Shown here one piece after another: positions 17,193-26,773 of a stretch of DNA of 64,000 nucleotides. Made by a program: the position numbers and the translations under genes. The stretch lies in contig JBCBFT010000015.1 in the NCBI GenBank assembly GCA_038527485.1, positions 1 to 64,000 on the forward strand. Reading direction: 5' to 3'. The notes beneath the pieces were generated by a model that did no database searches, was not told where the DNA came from, and saw only the letters and a program-made list of their open reading frames with translations. Every line of letters begins with the position of its first letter. Position 1 is the stretch's first letter. This DNA is from JALEFZ01 sp038527485 (lineage in GTDB: Bacteria > Bacteroidota > Bacteroidia > J057).

Positions 17193-17892
17193 GCTAGCCC
17201 CTATCACAAATCATTTTGTTAAGATCATAAGGAAAAAGCACGCGTATGATCTAAGATAAACCCATTGTAATCTCAAGACGGGATACAATTGCCCAAGTGT
17301 GGAGAGAAGAGGAAATGGAATAAAGATCTATGAGAATCATAGCAAAAGCAAAAATGAGATCGACTTAAGATGCTTGCTAAAAAACATCTGATTAATCGAA
17401 ATTTTCATCCCTTCTTATTCTTATACATTTCAGGTATCGATACCCTACCACAACGCAACCTTCTACGATTAAATATGACAATAAAAAGATATGTGAATGT
17501 GTTTATTTTCATATCTTCTCTTAACATACCCAGAAAGATAACCTACACAAAAATTCCTTAGGCCCAAACCTGTCTGGTTTATTACTCTCTATTCCTTTTT
17601 CAATGAAAAAATACTTCCTCAAATGGGTATAAACGCCTTTACATTGAATATATACACTTTTATGTACTCTCCTTTCCAAGCTTTCATAAATGATATATCC
17701 TAAAAGGGGATTATGACGTATAATTATAGGGTCACAAGTAGATATATTTAAAAATCAATCTGTATTTTTACAGCAAGCAGAAATTGATCACAGAATTCAT
17801 TATCGATGATGATTCCAAATACAGGCTTCACTCCATTTTCCTAAAATGCGTAAGCCCGTAGATCTTCTTTGAACACCACAAATGAAATTTTT
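17193..17892. other. 700-bp intergenic region upstream of acnB
   Basis: A long AT-rich gap. It contains one small inverted repeat (AGATCATA at 17222-17229 and TATGATCT at 17245-17252) close to the hydrolase stop. A 63-codon ORF at 17370-17561 has no family resemblance and composition typical of noncoding DNA. No RNA gene recognised. Confidence 0.4.
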
Positions 17893-20697
17893 ATGAGCAG
17901 ATACACTGAATATCTAAAGGAGATTGAAGAAAGAAAAAAGCTGGGATTACATCCCAAACCAATAGATGGCGCAGCGTTAATGAGCGAAGTCATCGCCCAA
18001 ATCAAAGATGTGCATCATACGCACCGAAAAGATTCCCTCCAATTTTTCATATACAATGTACTACCAGGAACCACAAGTGCCGCGGGTGTAAAGGCTAAGT
18101 TCCTAAAAGAAATTATCTTAGGGCAATCCAATGTAGAGGAAATATCCTCTGCATCTGCCTTCGAGCAATTGTCACATATGAAGGGGGGACCTTCTATCGA
18201 GGTACTGCTAGACTTGGCACTGGGTGACGATGCCGCAATCGCGCAAGAGGCCGCATCAGTGCTCAAGACACAAGTATTTCTTTATGAGGCCGATATGGAG
18301 CGCTTGGGAAAGGCATTCAAGGCTGGCAGTGACATTGCGAAAGATATCATAGAGAGCTATGCGCAAGCAGAATTCTTCACCAAGCTCCCTGAAGTAGATG
18401 AAGAAATTGAAATCGTCACCTTCATCGCGGGCGTAGGAGACATCTCCACAGATTTACTATCTCCTGGCAGTGATGCCCACTCTCGATCTGACCGTGAGTT
18501 ACATGGCCAGTGTCTATTTGAGCACAATAAGGACCAGCAAAACGAGCTGATCGCGCTACAGGAGGAGCATCCTGATAAGCGCGTCATGCTGATCGCTGAA
18601 AAAGGGACCATGGGTGTCGGCTCTTCTCGCATGTCAGGTGTCAATAACGTCGCCCTTTGGATCGGGAAGAAGGCCAGTCCCTATGTCCCCTTTATTAACA
18701 TTGCTCCTATCGTGGCTGGAACCAATGGGATCTCTCCCATCTTTCTCACCACAGTAGGTGTGACAGGCGGTATAGGAATCGACCTCAAAAACTGGGTCAA
18801 GCAATACGATGAGCAAGGAAATCTTGTCACAGATGAGGAAGGAGAGCCTATTCTCAAGCAGACATATTCTGTAGATACGGGAACAGTCTTTACGATCAAT
18901 ACCAAGAAGAAAAAGCTGTATAAGGGCGATGAAGAACTGATCGATATTTCCTCGGCACTGACGCCTCAAAAGATGGAGTTCATGAAAGCGGGAGGCTCTT
19001 ACGCTGTCGTTTTTGGTAAGAAGCTCCAAGCATTCGCAGCCAAAACCTTGGGTATAGATATACCCCCTGTCTTTGCCCCATCCAAGGAGGTCTCTCATGA
19101 AGGACAAGGCCTGACAGCTGTAGAAAAGATCTTCAATAAGAATGCGGTCGGTACTTCAGGTGCGACCCTACATGCAGGCTCATACGTGAGAGTAGAAGTC
19201 AATATTGTAGGTTCTCAGGATACGACAGGTCTTATGACTTCTCAGGAGTTGGAAATGATGGCTGCTACCGTGATCTCTCCTATCGTGGATGGAGGATACC
19301 AATCGGGCTGTCATACCGCCTCCGTTTGGGACCTAAAATCTCAGGAAAATATCCCCAGACTGATGAAGTTTATGAACGACTTTGGTCTGATTACGGCGCG
19401 AGATCCCCAACACAAGTATCATCCTTTGACGGATGTGATACACAAGGTCCTCAACGACATCACAGTAGACGACTGGGCCATCATCATCGGGGGAGACTCC
19501 CACACCAGGATGTCCAAGGGTGTGGCTTTCGGTGCAGACTCAGGTACGGTAGCACTCGCCTTAGCGACTGGTGAAGCCTCGATGCCGATTCCAGAATCTG
19601 TCAAAGTGACGTTTAAGGGAGAAATGTCTGACCACATGGACTTCCGCGACGTCGTGCATGCTACCCAGTCTCAGATGCTGAAGAAATTTGGAGGCGAAAA
19701 TGTATTCCAAGGCAGAATCATTGAAGTACATATTGGCACCCTGCCTTCAGACCAGGCATTCACCTTCACCGATTGGACTGCTGAGATGAAAGCCAAAGCC
19801 TCGATCTGTATCTCTCAACCTGATACCCTGATTGAATCTCTTGAAATTGCCAAAGGGAGAATCCAAATCATGATCGATAAGGGGATGGACAATGAGCCAC
19901 AAGTCCTACAAGGTTTGATCGACAAGGCGAATAAGCGGATTGAAGAAATCAGATCAGGAGAGAAGCCCCCATTGACACCTGATGAAAATGCCAAGTACTA
20001 CGCAGAGTTTGTCGTAGACTTGGACATCATCGATGAGCCTATGATTGCCGATCCTGATGTGCATAATGAAGACGTATCCAAGCGCTATACACATGACACG
20101 ATCCGCGAGCTTTCCTTCTATGAAGGGGAAAAGCATGTAGACCTTGGATTTGTGGGCTCCTGTATGGTTCACAAAGGAGACATCAAGATCGTCTCTAAGA
20201 TGCTGAAGAACCTCGAAGCAGCACACGGAAAAGTAGAGTTTGGCGCGCCACTCGTTGTGACCGCTCCAACTTACAACATCATCGATGAACTGAAGGAGGA
20301 AGGAGATTGGGAAGTGCTACAAAAATACTCAGGCTTTGAGTTTGATGATGCAGCTCCCAAGAGCCAAGCGCGTACTGAGTACGACAATATCCTGTATCTC
20401 GAACGACCTGGCTGTAACCTCTGTATGGGGAACCAAGAGAAGGCAGCGAAAGGAGATACGGTGATGTCTACATCTACCCGACTCTTCCAAGGCCGTGTGG
20501 TCAAAGACTCTGATCGCAAAAAAGGAGAATCTCTCCTCGCTTCTACCCCTGTGGTCGTATTGTCTGCTATCTTGGGGAGAACACCTACAATCGAAGAGTA
20601 TAAGGAAGCAGTGAAAGGAATCAAACTTACACAGTTTGCACCTCCTCTCAAGAAGATGACCTCCAGCCCAAGAGCTGGACATCAGATATCATACTAA
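17893..20697 (+). CDS. acnB: bifunctional aconitate hydratase 2/2-methylisocitrate dehydratase
   Basis: A 934-aa AcnB-type aconitase that interconverts citrate and isocitrate in the TCA cycle with a [4Fe-4S] cluster. It has the AcnB-specific N-terminal HEAT-like domain (MSRYTEYLKEIEERKKLGL...), the swivel domain (about 160-390), and the catalytic domains. The cluster cysteines are in FVGSCMVHKGD and PGCNLCMGNQ near the C-terminus, and GGDSHTRMSKG and GCHTASVWD are active-site segments. Length is slightly over the E. coli enzyme. ATG 17893 was chosen over a TTG eight codons upstream. The gene is monocistronic. An iron-sulfur AcnB is somewhat less common than AcnA in this phylum but well known. 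Confidence 0.96.
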   Translation: MSRYTEYLKEIEERKKLGLHPKPIDGAALMSEVIAQIKDVHHTHRKDSLQFFIYNVLPGTTSAAGVKAKFLKEIILGQSNVEEISSASAFEQLSHMKGGPSIEVLLDLALGDDAAIAQEAASVLKTQVFLYEADMERLGKAFKAGSDIAKDIIESYAQAEFFTKLPEVDEEIEIVTFIAGVGDISTDLLSPGSDAHSRSDRELHGQCLFEHNKDQQNELIALQEEHPDKRVMLIAEKGTMGVGSSRMSGVNNVALWIGKKASPYVPFINIAPIVAGTNGISPIFLTTVGVTGGIGIDLKNWVKQYDEQGNLVTDEEGEPILKQTYSVDTGTVFTINTKKKKLYKGDEELIDISSALTPQKMEFMKAGGSYAVVFGKKLQAFAAKTLGIDIPPVFAPSKEVSHEGQGLTAVEKIFNKNAVGTSGATLHAGSYVRVEVNIVGSQDTTGLMTSQELEMMAATVISPIVDGGYQSGCHTASVWDLKSQENIPRLMKFMNDFGLITARDPQHKYHPLTDVIHKVLNDITVDDWAIIIGGDSHTRMSKGVAFGADSGTVALALATGEASMPIPESVKVTFKGEMSDHMDFRDVVHATQSQMLKKFGGENVFQGRIIEVHIGTLPSDQAFTFTDWTAEMKAKASICISQPDTLIESLEIAKGRIQIMIDKGMDNEPQVLQGLIDKANKRIEEIRSGEKPPLTPDENAKYYAEFVVDLDIIDEPMIADPDVHNEDVSKRYTHDTIRELSFYEGEKHVDLGFVGSCMVHKGDIKIVSKMLKNLEAAHGKVEFGAPLVVTAPTYNIIDELKEEGDWEVLQKYSGFEFDDAAPKSQARTEYDNILYLERPGCNLCMGNQEKAAKGDTVMSTSTRLFQGRVVKDSDRKKGESLLASTPVVVLSAILGRTPTIEEYKEAVKGIKLTQFAPPLKKMTSSPRAGHQISY

Positions 20698-20735
20698 AGG
20701 AGTAAGTCACGGGTCGTGGCTTTGAATCAATCAAA

Positions 20736-20788
20736 TGACGGGTTGCTACAAAAGGGGATACGTATCCTCTAGTAGCAACCCGTCATGC
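20736..20788. terminator. long hairpin between convergent acnB and barrel-protein genes
   Basis: A perfect 15-bp stem (ATGACGGGTTGCTAC with its complement) encloses a second palindrome centred on GGATACGTATCC, giving an unusually long hairpin of 53 nt. T-runs on either side are weak. Its position between two convergent genes fits a bidirectional terminator. Confidence 0.6.
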
Positions 20789-20817
20789 TTTGGGGACCAA
20801 CGATATGTGGAGAATTA

Positions 20818-20880
20818 GACCCTGTTTGGAATAATGAACATCTAGCTAAAAAGCAGAGATTTGAGGTTTCAAACATGGTC
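20818..20880. mobile_element. 63-bp MITE with IS5-like ends (copy 2)
   Basis: Ends GACCCTGTTTGGA and, as complement of the other side, GACCATGTTTGAA. Read on the minus strand it matches the 95-bp element at 3653-3747 except that 33 bp between two AATCT direct repeats are missing. Flanks are TTA on the left and CTA on the right; the latter is the stop codon (TAG) of the neighbouring leftward gene. Confidence 0.65.
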
Positions 20881-23800
20881 CTAAAAGCTCCGACTCAAAG
20901 AGGTATGAATGGTAGGCTGTAACAAGGTATAATCGTCAATTCCCCAACCAAAATCTACCCTTACACTCCACGCAAGCAGATTGGCACGCAAACCCGATCC
21001 AAAGCCTATTAAGAATGGACTCTTAAGCGTCTGAAGCTTGATGCGGACATTGCCCGAAGTGATGAACCTTGTATCTGTTGGCTTTTTCTGCGAAAAGGGA
21101 TTGCCTTCTGTCCATACAGTTCCTGCGTCTACAAAGGGGATGATTTCTATATTATATAGTGTATTTCCCTGTAAAGAATACCGTAGAAGACGTGAAATAG
21201 GAATTCTCAGCTCTACATTTCCTGCCAAATAACGCGAACCTGCACGGGTGTTGAAACGGAAGCCACGCATAGGATTGACAAAATCTAGAAAGCTCACCAC
21301 ATTTAAGGCTGTATCTACCTCATTGGTTCGGATATCTCCTTCCCCAGGATTGACAAATGAGATAGGGATAGGCGCATGTACCTGTCCATTTGTCCCACCG
21401 AGATAGAAGTTGCTCACATTTCGGGGAGTAGTAAAACCTCCACCCAGTCGTACAGCTAGTACACTTTGGTTGAGTACGGGACGGTAGTAGCGAAGCTCTG
21501 CTTTGAGTCGCTGGATATTCATACCACCTGAAGATAGATCTTGATAGTGATCAAAATTCACCTCCGCTTTGAGTCCACTAAACTCAAACTTGTCGATATA
21601 CGTTACATTGTCAAAACGCGCTTGTATGCCTCCGTGTACGAAGGTCGATTGGTTATTGAGCAAAACCAGGTTGGACAATCTCTGATCGAGTCGAGAGAGG
21701 TTTTGTGCCCCGAGCCTGACCGTCACATCTGCAAAAGCAGATAGTGGATAGCGGGCCCCCAAGTCCAGTCCTAGATGATTGTATCTGAATAATAAGGAGT
21801 CTAGCTGAATCGTATTGGCTTCGATACCGATATTGAGAAAGCGAGAGCGAACCGTCGCCTCTGCCAGATAGTCGATTTTACGTGGCTTGTATGTATACGT
21901 CAGTTTACCCAGGTGGTCATTGGGCGTCACACTAAAGCGGATAGAAGGCCGCCAGAGTACCTCTAATTCGTGATGGTTAAGAATATCGGAGAAAGTAGCC
22001 CCCAGGTTGATACCAAACTTAGAGACAGGATCGTAGTACATACCCATCGTAATTTTTTCTGTCGTCCACGGGATGCGTTGTCGGCCTGCCTGAGATACCT
22101 CTAGCTCCGCCAACACAGGAGCAGGGACTTTCCCAAATACTGTCGTAGTAATCGTTTCTTTGGGACGTGTGGGACTCTCAAACTGATTCCGATCCGCCTT
22201 AGATTTTTCGTAAGAAGACTCCTCATCGTCAAAAATATAATACTTCACGACGGGTGCATCATTCTCCTCGTTCTCGACTTCTTCTGGTTGGGCTGCTTGT
22301 GCTGGTTCTGCCTTACTGCTATCTTCCACTGTCACAACTTCCGACGCTTCTTCCGCTTCCTTTTCTGCTTCTTCTAACCTTTCTAGCTTATACTTGGCAT
22401 CAGCTGCCAAGCGCAGGAGTGTGGGTTCGGGCATAGGAAGCGATTGGTAGTCGGCTATTCTTTGTCGCATCAGTTGAACCTTGCCCTCGATGGGCTCTGA
22501 AAACACCACTTCCCCGTTTGAAATCCTAAAATCAATGATGCCTGTAGGATAATCTGATAAGAAATATCGACGATTCTCCAAGATCCCCAGCTTCTCGAGG
22601 TTGTGGATGCCTGCAGCATTAGAGATGTACAGCAGATCCACATCATCCACAAGCATAGGCTTTCGCTCGTCGACATTGGGAGTCTCTGTGATCTGAGTCA
22701 GGATAGTCGTATCTGGTAGAAGAGTCAATTGATAGAGATCCGTCGCGTGCTTGTAGGCGCTCCAGATTTGATCGGGATTATCTGCATGATGCATAGGCCG
22801 ATTTGAGCTGAAGTATAAGGCCATCTCGTCCCCTCTCCAGATGGGATCGAGGTCGTCATACGTATCGTCAGTCAATTGTTTCCATGAACTAGATCCACTC
22901 TGGATGTAGATATCAATCGTGCCATTGTGAAGACCTGAAAGGGCCATTTTTTCTCCGCTAGGCGAATAATTGAGCGCCAGCACGTGCGTCATCCCTCTTG
23001 GGAGACTGGATTCCTGAAGTTCTCCCTCTTCCAAATCATATGTCATCAGCCGCACACTCCCATCTTTCCAGATCGGCGCAATGACTGATTTTCCATCAGG
23101 TGCCCATCTTACGGGCAAAGAGAAATCCAATCGGGCAACATCGTTGCGCGAGTATCCTGTCTTGAATAGAGACTTAGACCATTTTTTCTCTACAGGGTCG
23201 TATAACTGCACGGAGAGCTTACCTGAACGGTTGAGGTAGACCGCAAACTGATCTTGCCCTTCATGATAATCGAACCCAATCACCTCTGCTCCCTCAGGAG
23301 GCACAAGCATAAACGTATCCCCATAGTCCTCAATAAAGGTTCGCCCTTGTTGGGTGCTTTTCAGGCGATTGTTCATGTACCGCTCCCAGCGGATAGTCAG
23401 GATATTCAACGTAATCCCCAAAACCGAGATAATGCCACTTTCGATTGAATGGGAAATCGTCACTAGATATACAATCTCCGATACTTTTTGCTCCCCATAC
23501 TCGTGGGTAATAAAATGCCAGAGAGATCGACGAATAACATCCTGTACGTGACTATCCCCTTCCATCGCAAGCTCAGAAAAAGTCTCTTGAGTCAAAGACC
23601 CCATCCACTGCTCATCTTCGTATGTCCATCCTGAGGACACATAAGAAGACAATCCTTGATAAAACCACTTTGCATCGTACAACAACAACTCGGTTTGAAT
23701 ACTCGTCCCCAATTGGTCCCCATAGCTAAACTGCTTCAGAATGGCATCTGATACCGCTCGCTTCACTTCTTGGTACAGCGCTTGGGTCGTCCCAGGATGA

Positions 23801-24180
23801 ATGACGGACTCAACTTTGCGGGGAAGCAGAATTTCGCCAGGATCTACTCCCTGCCTATTCAAGCGGAGGTTGGTCTGCATGAAGGCAAGGGGGTTCTCTG
23901 TATACAAAAGAGTAAAGCGCTCCGTAGGGCTGTAGTCATATAGTATTCCCAATTCATAGCGCGCGAGCTCAGCAAACCGAGCGACAAGCTCAGCTCCCTC
24001 TGTCTGATTACGAGGCGCAAAGACATCAAAATTTTCCGTACGCACGACTTGCCAATCCTGCAAACTTTCAAAAGGCTGCGCCAGTTGACCCCAATTTTTC
24101 TGTGGGAAAAGAAGTAAAAGTAGACCTATGAGGAATGATAGTCCTTTCAAACGATATATCATGGGGATCTGCCACATCAT
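20881..24180 (-). CDS. outer-membrane protein with TolB-like propeller and BamA-like barrel
   Basis: A 1099-aa protein. Signal peptide about 1-31. Residues 35-300 resemble a zinc-peptidase-like domain (SLQDWQVVRTENFDVFAP, FITHEYGEQKV) but no HExxH motif is seen, so it is probably inactive. Residues about 320-590 are a WD40-like/PD40 propeller, with repeats such as RWAPDGKSVIAPIW, NYSPSGEKMALSG and WRGDEMALYFSSNRP. A Glu/Ala-rich linker follows (about 610-660). Residues 720-1099 are a surface-antigen/BamA-type barrel with FYLGGTNGQVHAP, MRGFRFNTRAGSRYLAGNVELRIP and a C-terminal Phe. It probably sits in the outer membrane with the propeller in the periplasm. Function unknown. Confidence 0.8.
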   Translation of the reverse strand: MMWQIPMIYRLKGLSFLIGLLLLLFPQKNWGQLAQPFESLQDWQVVRTENFDVFAPRNQTEGAELVARFAELARYELGILYDYSPTERFTLLYTENPLAFMQTNLRLNRQGVDPGEILLPRKVESVIHPGTTQALYQEVKRAVSDAILKQFSYGDQLGTSIQTELLLYDAKWFYQGLSSYVSSGWTYEDEQWMGSLTQETFSELAMEGDSHVQDVIRRSLWHFITHEYGEQKVSEIVYLVTISHSIESGIISVLGITLNILTIRWERYMNNRLKSTQQGRTFIEDYGDTFMLVPPEGAEVIGFDYHEGQDQFAVYLNRSGKLSVQLYDPVEKKWSKSLFKTGYSRNDVARLDFSLPVRWAPDGKSVIAPIWKDGSVRLMTYDLEEGELQESSLPRGMTHVLALNYSPSGEKMALSGLHNGTIDIYIQSGSSSWKQLTDDTYDDLDPIWRGDEMALYFSSNRPMHHADNPDQIWSAYKHATDLYQLTLLPDTTILTQITETPNVDERKPMLVDDVDLLYISNAAGIHNLEKLGILENRRYFLSDYPTGIIDFRISNGEVVFSEPIEGKVQLMRQRIADYQSLPMPEPTLLRLAADAKYKLERLEEAEKEAEEASEVVTVEDSSKAEPAQAAQPEEVENEENDAPVVKYYIFDDEESSYEKSKADRNQFESPTRPKETITTTVFGKVPAPVLAELEVSQAGRQRIPWTTEKITMGMYYDPVSKFGINLGATFSDILNHHELEVLWRPSIRFSVTPNDHLGKLTYTYKPRKIDYLAEATVRSRFLNIGIEANTIQLDSLLFRYNHLGLDLGARYPLSAFADVTVRLGAQNLSRLDQRLSNLVLLNNQSTFVHGGIQARFDNVTYIDKFEFSGLKAEVNFDHYQDLSSGGMNIQRLKAELRYYRPVLNQSVLAVRLGGGFTTPRNVSNFYLGGTNGQVHAPIPISFVNPGEGDIRTNEVDTALNVVSFLDFVNPMRGFRFNTRAGSRYLAGNVELRIPISRLLRYSLQGNTLYNIEIIPFVDAGTVWTEGNPFSQKKPTDTRFITSGNVRIKLQTLKSPFLIGFGSGLRANLLAWSVRVDFGWGIDDYTLLQPTIHTSLSRSF

Positions 24181-24577
24181 AATTAGAAAATATTCAAGCT
24201 ATTTTGACTGGGTGCATGTGTAGGATTAGAGAAATATAAGCATTCAGTGCTACAATAAATATGAAAAAATATAGGAGGGTGTTACACAAAAACTTTGATT
24301 CTCGCTTCCCTCACCTCTACTATTTCCCTAAATGTCCACAGCCTCACACATTAAGATCAAAAGCAATGCCCTAATCCATAGTTTGGCATCAGAGTTTAAG
24401 CTATCTGCCTAGCGAAAGACGATTGTGTGTATATGTGAAGCTCTTTTCATTAACCCAAACAGATAGCCTGAGTTTTTACTTGACAATATCTAGCTTATGA
24501 AGAAAATACTTAGAAATATGAACAATGTTTGTTGCTTGAGATTTCCTGCATAAAGTAATGTAGAGGGGACTCAATCT
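24181..24577. other. intergenic region with a spaced inverted repeat
   Basis: 397 bp without a gene. GCTATCTG near 24400 and CAGATAGC near 24460 form an 8-bp inverted repeat about 52 nt apart, followed by a short T-rich stretch. Otherwise nothing recognised. Confidence 0.3.
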
Positions 24578-25936
24578 CTAGGTACTGGAACTGAGCCGCC
24601 CAAACGTACGAGACCAGATCATCCAAAACCCTTTGAAATAGAGACGAAAAGCAAACTTGATAGGCTCAAGTGGATCGACGTTTAGCTCTTTTGAAAGAAT
24701 GACCAATCCAGCTACAACGATACATACATAAGCTAAAATAGTCGCAATTACCGCACCTATTTCCTCCCAAAGCGGAATACAGATAAGTAGGAAAATGAAA
24801 TTGAGGATCGCCCCTCCAAGGGTCAATTGAAAATTGATCTTGGGTTTGCCGATGCCATCCATGATGGTGCTAAACTGGCGACTAAAAGGAACAAAAAGCC
24901 CTGAAATCAGCGTCAAACGCAAAATGGGGACCGCATCTAAGTACCGATCGCCTGCAACGAAGTTGAGCACCCATTCAGGAAAGAGCCACACAAATAAGCC
25001 ACCAGGGATGATCATCGCCAATATGATGCCTACTGATTTTTCAAACAATTGCTTATTGGAATTCCCTTCTTTCTGCCCCCCTTTTTTCGCACTCTGAGGA
25101 TACACGATAGACGCTACTGCCTGTGTTGGGACTTCCACCAGATTGGTGATGCGCACAGCTGTACTGTAGTCCGCCACGGCCACACGTGAAACCATCGCTC
25201 CTAGCAGGATTTGATCCAAGAACTTCATCAGGATCATCCCTAAGTTTGTGCCTGTGACATACTTACCAAAGTGAACCAATCGCATCATCCACTTGATCGA
25301 AATATGACCAGAAAAACTTACGTATTTCCAGGCTGTCAATACACTGACAATGGCACCTAGACCAGCAGCAAACGCCTGAAAAAAGGCTAACTGAACCAAG
25401 TTGAAAGAGAGTTCAGGATGGAAATATACCCAACATACATACCCAAAAAATGCACTGTGACGAACCAATGTACTTAGAAAAATCCCATGGAAGGTCAGGT
25501 GTGCTTGTTGGATAAACTGGAAATGAAAGAAAGGCAGCAGCAGTAAGGAAGTCAGAATATAGATCAAGAACATCTCATTCAATGGGGCTGCATCCCAGAT
25601 GAAAGGTTCCAGATAATAGAGAATAATCAGTAAAATAGTGATTACCCCACTCAAAAGGATGTTGAGTGTGAGAGAAGCAGAGTTAATTTGTTTGCGGGTC
25701 TCGGGCTGATCTGCCAAAGAAAGGGCTCTCACCAGTGCATTTTGAATAAATCCTACCCGCAGTACTTCAAAAAAGGAGCAGATAATCAGAAATAAGGTCC
25801 ATGTTCCAAAAGCCCCTTTGTCTAGTCCTCTAACTAGCAGATAGAAACTCCCAAATCTGAAGAGTTGCAGTGAAATGCGTTCTAACAAAGAGAAAGCACC
25901 TGATTTCAGCCAATATGAAGATTGAGCAGATTTCAT
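24578..25936 (-). CDS. Wzx-like oligosaccharide flippase / polysaccharide biosynthesis protein
   Basis: A 452-aa polytopic membrane protein with about 12-14 predicted membrane helices, for example YILTSLLLLPFFHFQFI, AMIIPGGLFVWLFPEWVLNFV and LNFIFLLICIPLWEEI. The opening LLERISLQLFRFGSFYLLVRGLDKGAFGTWTLFL and the VADYSTAVRITNLVEVPTQAVASIVYPQSAKK segment are typical of the MOP/MVF superfamily flippases that move lipid-linked sugar units across the inner membrane. No glycosyltransferases lie next to it, so the sugar cannot be inferred. It is a single gene. Confidence 0.85.
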   Translation of the reverse strand: MKSAQSSYWLKSGAFSLLERISLQLFRFGSFYLLVRGLDKGAFGTWTLFLIICSFFEVLRVGFIQNALVRALSLADQPETRKQINSASLTLNILLSGVITILLIILYYLEPFIWDAAPLNEMFLIYILTSLLLLPFFHFQFIQQAHLTFHGIFLSTLVRHSAFFGYVCWVYFHPELSFNLVQLAFFQAFAAGLGAIVSVLTAWKYVSFSGHISIKWMMRLVHFGKYVTGTNLGMILMKFLDQILLGAMVSRVAVADYSTAVRITNLVEVPTQAVASIVYPQSAKKGGQKEGNSNKQLFEKSVGIILAMIIPGGLFVWLFPEWVLNFVAGDRYLDAVPILRLTLISGLFVPFSRQFSTIMDGIGKPKINFQLTLGGAILNFIFLLICIPLWEEIGAVIATILAYVCIVVAGLVILSKELNVDPLEPIKFAFRLYFKGFWMIWSRTFGRLSSST

Positions 25937-26147
25937 GACAGGAATCCCTCACTTACCGATAGGCATAGTACAGGGACTTTAGGGAGTATTACAGGCTAGT
26001 ATTGATAACTAAGTCAAAATACAGGACTTGCGCTGATTTTGTGCCCTTGGCTTCTGAATGTTGCAAACAGCACCCCGAACGGGAGAAAATCTTTGGCCAA
26101 TGGACAAGTGAGAATTTATCTTAATTTTAGGTAAAAATAACCCATAT

Positions 26148-26768
26148 ATGAATATTGTAAAATGTGCATGCCTCTGTCTAGGATTTTTATGCCTGACTTT
26201 AGGGGGATGTGACCAAAATCCCTGTGAAGATGTGATGTGTGAAAATGGAGGTGTATGTGTAGACGGAGACTGTGACTGCCCCGAAGGTTTTTTTGGTCCC
26301 GAATGTGAGTTTCAACTGGATCCCTGTACAATTCGTGCCTGTGTAGGCCCCAACACAGAAGCTTGTATTGTAGGCAACGATGGAAGAGGGGTGTGCCAAT
26401 GTAAAAAAGGCTACGAAGGCGATCAATGTCAAATAACGTGGACAAGCAAATACCCCGGAGAGTTCACAGCAAGAGAAAACTGTAGTGGTACACAACAGAC
26501 ATTTGGAATGGAAATAGAAACAGGCCCCGACTTCAATCAGATCACATTGATTAATTTCCACAATCAAGCAGGCCCACTGACGACCTCCAAGATTGTGGCT
26601 AATCTAGAAAGAAGCAACTTACTAGATATGTATCCGCAGTTCATGATTTATGGACGTGTCGATGGCTCAGGGAGCAGATCGAGTGCAGGGGATCTCAGCA
26701 TTGCTTACAACATCGCCCAAGAAAATGATACGCTGCAGTGTATCTGTACCTTGACAAAGGTGGATTGA
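26148..26768 (+). CDS. lipoprotein with EGF-like domains
   Basis: A 206-aa lipoprotein: signal sequence ending in the lipobox LTLGGC near residue 21. The mature part begins with a classical EGF-like module, CEDVMCENGGVCVDGDCDCPEGFFGPEC, six cysteines in the EGF spacing (about residues 26-53). A second, looser EGF-like module follows to about residue 95 (ACIVGNDGRGVCQCKKGYEGDQC). The rest is a beta-rich domain of about 110 residues with no family recognised. EGF modules are frequent in secreted proteins of marine Bacteroidota and are thought to serve adhesion. It is convergent with the photolyase gene, ending 5 bp from it. Confidence 0.85.
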   Translation: MNIVKCACLCLGFLCLTLGGCDQNPCEDVMCENGGVCVDGDCDCPEGFFGPECEFQLDPCTIRACVGPNTEACIVGNDGRGVCQCKKGYEGDQCQITWTSKYPGEFTARENCSGTQQTFGMEIETGPDFNQITLINFHNQAGPLTTSKIVANLERSNLLDMYPQFMIYGRVDGSGSRSSAGDLSIAYNIAQENDTLQCICTLTKVD

Positions 26769-26773
26769 TTCGA

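Noticed and set aside
17370..17561. 63-codon ORF in the region before acnB
   Set aside because: No family, no ribosome-binding context, AT-rich random composition.
18634..19107. ORFs antisense to acnB
   Set aside because: Fully covered by the confidently identified acnB; translations look random and Ser/Arg/Cys rich.
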